Shown here one piece after another: positions 6,501 to 9,617 of a stretch of DNA of 9,617 nucleotides (position 1 is its first letter; each line of letters opens with the position of its first letter). Under the pieces are notes generated by a model. That model searched no databases. It was not told where the DNA came from and worked only from the letters and a program-made list of their open reading frames with translations. Made by a program: the position numbers and the translations under genes. Source of the DNA: Candidatus Thorarchaeota archaeon SMTZ1-83 (GTDB lineage: Archaea > Asgardarchaeota > Thorarchaeia > Thorarchaeales > Thorarchaeaceae); NCBI GenBank assembly GCA_001563325.1, contig LRSK01000011.1, positions 1 to 9,617 of the forward strand, read 5' to 3'.

Positions 6501-7624
6501 TGACCATGGAGATATCAAATGTACAAGGATTGACAGCGATTGAAGGACAGGAAGTCGAGTTGCGAGTAAGTGTTGTAGATGCTGATACTGGCGACCACGT
6601 AGTCGGGGCCACAGTCGAGTATCTGTTGATTGTCGGAGCAGAGGTAGGTACTCTCGAGGAAATGGTGGAAGTCAGTCCGGGTGTCTACGCTGCTAGTATC
6701 GTGATGCCAAGCTTTGAACATAATTCGACTCTTAGGATATTCGTTACCCTGGGTGATCATGAGCTACAAGGAGGAGTCTTTGAAGCTCGTATGATTCCAC
6801 TTGAAAGCGAGGCTGCAGCACTGGGAAGAACTATTCAGCGGGTGTTCCCATTTGCGGTACTAGCTCTAGTGGCCGCGGTGGGTCTTGCGGGCCGTAGGAC
6901 GTACATCAGGCGTGAGAGAGAGAGAAACCTTGAAGCAACAATTGTCAAGCGGCGCTTTGATGACGTACAGAGCCTCATCGGAGTCATTATACTCCATAAA
7001 CACACCGGGATACCAATCTTCTCCAAGATGGTCAAGGGTGGTATCGACGAAATGCTCATCTCAGGTTTCATCACAGCGATTACAAACTTCAGAACTGAGT
7101 TCAAGGTCGATCAGGAGGAGGGCGCTCTTACTCCGATTTCAGACATTATCAGGACAGTGGCAACTGAGAATCTGATTTGTGCCTTCATCTCGTTGTCGGC
7201 CCCCTCTATAGCCCAGGAACTTAGAATGCTGGAGTTCGCAGAAACGGTTGGATTTGTCTTTGACACTATGTTCACCGAACCACCAATGATAGCTCTGGAA
7301 GATGGGACAGTCATGCAGTTCGAGGCACTCTTTGATGACGTCCTTGATGGTCGTCTTCTCAAGGAGTACAAGATGGCCGACCTCCGTGGATTTCCAAGAA
7401 AGACCAAATGCATTGCAGAACGCATCGATCGTATTGACAGCGATGGAGCATTTGAGCTAGGAGTACTTGCCAAGGAAATGACGTCTTGTGGCCTTGAAGA
7501 GGCACGTGTCTACAAGATGATAATGGAGGCAATCGAGAACAGCAACCTCGTTACGGCCAAGGTAGAGGAGATGCGGGTCAGCAAAGAAAGCGATACTGAT
7601 TCAGATGTGGTTACGAGGTGGTAG
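3542..7624 (+). CDS. giant single-pass surface protein with Ig-like repeats and a cytosolic longin-like domain
   Basis: This 1,360-residue protein begins with a signal peptide (MRIRKH, hydrophobic core to about residue 26, APTPGA). A jelly-roll/CBM-like domain follows (about 120-316), opening with VNGTFDDGTDPWTNY and closing with IDDVEFTS. A beta-rich region (about 317-590) leads into about five Ig-like repeats (about 591-1087). One membrane helix lies at about 1100-1118 (RVFPFAVLALVAAVGLAG), followed by the stop-transfer RRTYIRRERER. The cytosolic part has a beta-beta-helix start (GVIILHKHTGIPIFSKM, then DEMLISGFITAI) at about 1142-1185, typical of longin/roadblock-like folds in Asgard archaea. 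It ends in a helical, possibly winged-helix-like segment near 1304-1345. All 28 N-x-S/T sequons precede the membrane helix. The architecture suggests a glycosylated receptor or anchor coupling the cell surface to a GTPase-linked or trafficking-like platform; that role is inferred. The next gene starts 60 bases downstream. Confidence 0.85.
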   Translation: MRIRKHAVIGLLAVLLIGLIAAPTPGAVSTSETDNVLPFSSESDQTLRRENPLRGKVFSISAEPSEGVLNPIRIQQSGYQTTELARGSADAGVSTTRNITIDETDGWFANNTAVEVSNLKRLYCVNGTFDDGTDPWTNYSIDGGSNTQIHSYNSSGGYIVCRNMGDWNPAFGGSYTHSSGTEVGWEQIANNTPAQLSFRLEFDFQYPTGPIDPDGDDTFDGDVGVFWELDSDNFYEGWYWPVQQLDSRETWYSVSQEYTLSVADSELAVRVGLYIAGDVRVYNLDYDDDPLGEPDGWENAQNVTLYIDDVEFTSIATPEFEIVELTFHAGGLSSPITGMGTGSASIANPAFWSVDPLEVQITANTSVIFTYSVTTQFHRYINSSWTNDLSKQGVQYSVTAGQSPDLSLFTYVTPSTEYDDVTLDLLYPVDWENATVLDPLSTDITGNCLVSPGRIHVPNSEMGRSGWWEIELQSPNYAQNVSIQVQDGSTGEWSENSLFRSGNTTRTQVEIGTLANTPSQGDPVNITWTMPSDTVWALDSVTTMTNGIVNSSSFNLAGANTTAGEWQVEVAWTNGTEIAFDFTSFDMYHSASITPHQASVDTDTGQLITNMVYFVDVDTGDYLMDESAVIEGNWSASTIVFTPNLVKNWWEADFDTSLLSSGRYVIVVNASMPYFENVSCQFVITSTYRTDFQLTSVGGIPVEAGLYDVVTVDVRYEVEGGSGIDGATISMDYSGPGGGLTLLSQISGSSGEYSINITSSISGTYTIALTGSKDYHHNGSDTFTLIVGEIGTNLSLTNGTADFTSLGTAYRLVLGYTNSTGYGLAGADLKVVDVTPSTGLIYGNATYSVDGYYSILLDSTSARTFTLVIRANLTNHETQYATFTITVSEIPSVLVVDASTARISVGRNHTIQFLFQDDQSNGLEGATIYALSPPVGVVVNSLFELSGGYYSITVESSETGAYQMAFRAHLDDYQDSTVGFTLIVGYVTMEISNVQGLTAIEGQEVELRVSVVDADTGDHVVGATVEYLLIVGAEVGTLEEMVEVSPGVYAASIVMPSFEHNSTLRIFVTLGDHELQGGVFEARMIPLESEAAALGRTIQRVFPFAVLALVAAVGLAGRRTYIRRERERNLEATIVKRRFDDVQSLIGVIILHKHTGIPIFSKMVKGGIDEMLISGFITAITNFRTEFKVDQEEGALTPISDIIRTVATENLICAFISLSAPSIAQELRMLEFAETVGFVFDTMFTEPPMIALEDGTVMQFEALFDDVLDGRLLKEYKMADLRGFPRKTKCIAERIDRIDSDGAFELGVLAKEMTSCGLEEARVYKMIMEAIENSNLVTAKVEEMRVSKESDTDSDVVTRW
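5312..6802 (+). repeat. about five tandem Ig-like protein repeats
   Basis: At protein level five beta-sandwich-like units of about 90-100 residues follow each other (about 591-687, 689-790, 790-891, 892-987 and 989-1087). The middle three share the pattern G-x-Y-S-I, then about 25-30 residues, then F-T-(L/I)-x-V, for example GYYSITVESS and FTLIVG. The DNA itself is too diverged to show a direct nucleotide repeat, which suggests old duplication. The first and last units are assigned more loosely. Confidence 0.6.
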
Positions 7625-7636
7625 TTCCACACCTCG
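7614..7636 (+). terminator. 7-bp hairpin spanning the stop codon of the surface-protein gene
   Basis: CGAGGTG (7614-7620) pairs with CACCTCG (7630-7636). The TAG stop (7622-7624) lies in the nine-base loop GTAGTTCCA. No long T-run follows. It may attenuate read-through into the radical SAM gene, or protect the 3' end of the mRNA. Confidence 0.35.
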
Positions 7637-7674
7637 AATTGCTTTCCAAGAAACAACTAAAACGATGCGTTCAG

Positions 7675-7681
7675 AAGGAGG
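7675..7681 (+). promoter_or_regulatory. strong but unusually close Shine-Dalgarno site of the radical SAM gene
   Basis: AAGGAGG is a near-perfect anti-SD match, yet only three bases separate it from GTG 7685. An ATG at 7683 is out of frame and stops at once. No other plausible in-frame start precedes the conserved Cys cluster, so the close spacing seems to be real. Confidence 0.6.
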
Positions 7682-7684
7682 AAT

Positions 7685-8767
7685 GTGACGTCTAGTATTA
7701 GCGAGTTCGATCAGAAGGTTGTCCGCAAAGGCCTACTCCAGAGTGCTCTCAATGGAAAGGCCCGATGCTTGACCTGCAACCATCGGTGTCTTCTTGCTGA
7801 GAAGAAGAGGGGACTTTGCGGAACGCGTGTGAACCTAGACGGTACGATTCACACTCTAACGTACGGCAATATATCATCAATGAGCAATAATCCAATAGAG
7901 AAGAAACCTTTCTTCCATTTCGCACCTGGAACAAGAGCACTCACGGTAGGAAGTTGGGGGTGCAACGCCACCTGCCCGTTCTGTCAGAATCACGACATAT
8001 CAAAACAGCATCCATCACCTTCTAGTTCACGTCATATTAGTCCCCAGAAATTTCTGAATCTCGCTGTCAGGGAAGGAAGTGAAGGAACATCCATCTCGCT
8101 CAATGAGGCAGCCACTCTTATGTTGGAGTGGAACATCGACGTCTTCAAAATTGCTCATGAGAGAGGGTTATACAACACCATCGTCACAAACGGGTATATG
8201 ACAACTGAGGCACTCGACTTGATGATAGACGCCGGACTTGACGCAGCCAATGTCGACGTCAAGGGTTGCAGTGAGGGAGTCAAGAGGGTCTGCGGCATTA
8301 GCGTTGAGAGGGTCTGGGAGAATCTATCAAGAATGAGAGATAGAGGAGTCCATGTTGAGGTCACTACACTCATCGTGCCAGGGTTGTCCGACGACAAGGA
8401 CTGTCTCTTGGAGATTGCGACGCAAATTGTCGAAACTCTCGGTCAGGACACACCATGGCATGTGAATCGATACTTCCCTCACTATGAGTATCAGGAACCA
8501 GAAACGCCGTTAAAGACACTTTTAGAAGCAAGAGAGATTGGATGGGCGCAGGGCCTCGACTTCATATACATCGGAAATGTGTGGCAAGAAGGGCTAGAAG
8601 ACACACGTTGCCCAAGCTGCAATGGTCTGGCCTATCAGAGACTTGGTTTCAAATCAAGGAACACAGGCACGGATGAAACTGGGAGATGTGCCGAATGCGG
8701 CCACAATCTCGGAATCCATTACTGGACGGGTCCTCGAACAATGAAGGAGAGAGAGCACAATGTCTGA
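7685..8767 (+). CDS. amrS: radical SAM enzyme of the AmmeMemoRadiSam (AmrS) type
   Basis: This 360-residue enzyme resembles AmrS and the wider pyruvate formate-lyase-activase-like group (COG1180). The iron-sulfur motif is C93-N-A-T-C97-P-F-C100, followed by QNHDIS as in the family. An N-terminal Cys set (C28, C31, C35, C45) and a C-terminal zinc-ribbon pair (C309-x2-C312, C335-x2-C338) are also typical. The N189-V-D-V-K-G194 strand matches the family NVDLKG. Family members cleave S-adenosylmethionine to a 5'-deoxyadenosyl radical; the substrate of AmrS is not settled. Its usual partners, Memo and AMMECR1, are absent here. One departure: the family YxYNEPT strand reads I-S-L-N140-E-A-A-T. Start GTG 7685 sits close behind AAGGAGG. 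The 3' end overlaps the Yip1 gene by 8 bases, so the two are almost certainly co-transcribed. Confidence 0.88.
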   Translation: MTSSISEFDQKVVRKGLLQSALNGKARCLTCNHRCLLAEKKRGLCGTRVNLDGTIHTLTYGNISSMSNNPIEKKPFFHFAPGTRALTVGSWGCNATCPFCQNHDISKQHPSPSSSRHISPQKFLNLAVREGSEGTSISLNEAATLMLEWNIDVFKIAHERGLYNTIVTNGYMTTEALDLMIDAGLDAANVDVKGCSEGVKRVCGISVERVWENLSRMRDRGVHVEVTTLIVPGLSDDKDCLLEIATQIVETLGQDTPWHVNRYFPHYEYQEPETPLKTLLEAREIGWAQGLDFIYIGNVWQEGLEDTRCPSCNGLAYQRLGFKSRNTGTDETGRCAECGHNLGIHYWTGPRTMKEREHNV

Positions 8768-9404
8768 TGAATCCAGATCTTCAGGAGACGACGAAAGACA
8801 GAATCATCCGTTACCTCTTCTTGTCATATTTCGTCCGATTGAAACCTTTCGGAAGTTGAGAAGAAGGCCCATTTTGGTGAGCCTCACGTATCTTCTTGTG
8901 GCGGGGTTGATTACATCGATTCTTGGGGGTCTGCTTGCAGTCTTCGTAGGGGTCAGCTATCTCAATCCGAGCAACTGTGGAGGCAGTGCCCAGATATTCG
9001 CCCACTGGCTCGTCTTCGTATGGCTGAATCTGGAGGAATGGTGGTCCCAACTCATAATGTTCGCTCTGAGCAATCAAGTCGGATACCTCATTCTTGCGTT
9101 GTTGTCGGCCACCACACTTGCTTGGATAACATCGCTAGCGTCCGACTCAAGCTTTCGTGAACTTGTCGCTCCTACAATGAGTGCAATCTGCTATGGAATG
9201 ACTCCGGGTGTCCTCTTTGGATGGATTCCAAACCCAGTCTTTCTCTTTGGGCTAATGGCCCTTGTCTATCAGGCAGTGGCATTCTGGATTATTCTTGAAC
9301 TAACAAAGAGAAGAGCAGCGGCGTTAATGCTTGTCTGGTTAGTTCTATTTGGACTGCTTCAAGACTTGGCCGTATTCATATTCTCGTTCTTGGTATCGGT
9401 CTGA
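8760..9404 (+). CDS. Yip1-family membrane protein
   Basis: This 214-residue integral membrane protein has a polar, acidic-then-basic N-terminus (1-37) and about five hydrophobic helices (roughly 38-65, 97-128, 137-158, 160-180 and 187-213). The N-terminal IFRPIETFRKLRRRP just before helix 1 and the FRELVAPTMSAICYGMTPGV segment leading into helix 3 match the Yip1 domain as seen in prokaryotic members. Eukaryotic Yip1/YIPF proteins sit in Golgi and ER membranes and bind Rab GTPases. Roles of archaeal homologues are unknown. ATG 8760 overlaps the radical SAM gene by 8 bases and is preceded by AAGGAGA with GGAG at 8746-8749, a 10-base spacing. It ends three bases before a convergent gene. The family call is fairly secure; function is inferred only. 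Confidence 0.72.
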   Translation: MSDESRSSGDDERQNHPLPLLVIFRPIETFRKLRRRPILVSLTYLLVAGLITSILGGLLAVFVGVSYLNPSNCGGSAQIFAHWLVFVWLNLEEWWSQLIMFALSNQVGYLILALLSATTLAWITSLASDSSFRELVAPTMSAICYGMTPGVLFGWIPNPVFLFGLMALVYQAVAFWIILELTKRRAAALMLVWLVLFGLLQDLAVFIFSFLVSV

Positions 9405-9407
9405 TGG

Positions 9408-9617
9408 TCATATCTCCTCCATGCGCTCCAGTTCGAACACGACCACGTTATGTGGGTCAGGACAAGAAACGAAGGCCTTCTTGGGGTCAGGTTCCCAGGG
9501 GAGGCTCCCGCCAAACTCGAGCACTGAGAGAAATGGGAACATTGAGTTGTATGCCCACCTGCAGACTTTGGCTCTCTCTTCATCCTTTGTGAGATCAAAC
9601 TCATCACCAACCTTGTA
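9408..9617 (-). CDS. TIGR04076 family protein, C-terminal part
   Basis: The minus strand is open from the right edge to a TGA at 9408-9410, giving the last 69 residues. They read YKVGDEFDLTKDE, then C-R-W-A-Y-N-S-M-F-P-F, FGGSLPW and CPDPHNVVVFELER. The Cys-x-W/pro-A-(Y/H)-(N/H)-S-x-F-P-F block, the F-G-G-S-(F/L)-P-W block and the terminal C-P-D-P are the hallmarks I recall for TIGR04076, a small family of unknown function. Two conserved Cys could suggest metal or redox chemistry, but nothing is established. The start lies outside the window. Codon structure is convincing because no frame problem occurs over the whole stretch. It converges on the Yip1 gene with only three bases between stops. 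Confidence 0.75.
   Translation of the reverse strand, partial: YKVGDEFDLTKDEERAKVCRWAYNSMFPFLSVLEFGGSLPWEPDPKKAFVSCPDPHNVVVFELERMEEI

Noticed and set aside
7111..7473. 120-codon minus-strand frame opposite the longin-like domain
   Set aside because: Ser/Arg-rich antisense shadow with no ribosome binding site and no family pattern.
1..9617. Mobile element, CRISPR array, defence island or prophage
   Set aside because: No transposase, integrase, regularly spaced direct repeats, terminal inverted repeats or known defence-gene motifs were found in any frame.

Overview
The window looks like chromosomal DNA of an Asgard archaeon, most likely of the Thorarchaeia type. This is inferred, not proven. 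The main reasons are: a giant secreted-type membrane protein whose cytosolic tail looks like the longin/roadblock-like fold common in Asgard genomes; a Yip1-type membrane protein; an archaeal-type radical SAM enzyme of the AmmeMemoRadiSam group; roughly even base composition; and a mixture of strong Shine-Dalgarno sites with apparently leaderless starts. No rRNA, tRNA, CRISPR array, transposase or integrase is visible.

Layout, left to right. Bases 3-104 are the end of an alpha/beta-hydrolase-like gene. Bases 243-960 hold a histidine phosphatase gene whose last 28 codons are thrown out of frame by a perfect 13-bp tandem duplication. Three small membrane-protein genes follow (1023-1139, 1230-1694, 1852-2064). 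The first encodes only 38 residues, has a perfect AGGAGG ribosome binding site and ends in a C-terminal CxxCH. A 183-bp non-coding stretch (2065-2247) rich in inverted repeats precedes an AlkZ-like (HTH_42) winged-helix protein (2248-3444).

The centre is a 1,360-residue protein (3542-7624). It has a signal peptide, a jelly-roll/carbohydrate-binding-like domain, a beta-rich middle, about five Ig-like repeats, one membrane helix and a cytosolic longin-like domain. The 28 N-glycosylation sequons lie only on the outer side. It is followed on the same strand by a radical SAM enzyme of the AmrS type (7685-8767), which overlaps a Yip1-family membrane protein (8760-9404) by 8 bases. A TIGR04076-like gene enters from the right edge on the minus strand (9408-9617), tail to tail with the Yip1 gene.

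The longin-tailed surface protein and the Yip1 protein both belong to fold families tied to membrane trafficking and small GTPases in eukaryotes. Their proximity is suggestive, but the sequence alone does not show that they work together. The best points for a second look are the receptor-like longin protein, the 13-bp frameshifting duplication, the 38-residue CxxCH membrane peptide, and the hairpin-rich leader before the AlkZ-like gene.
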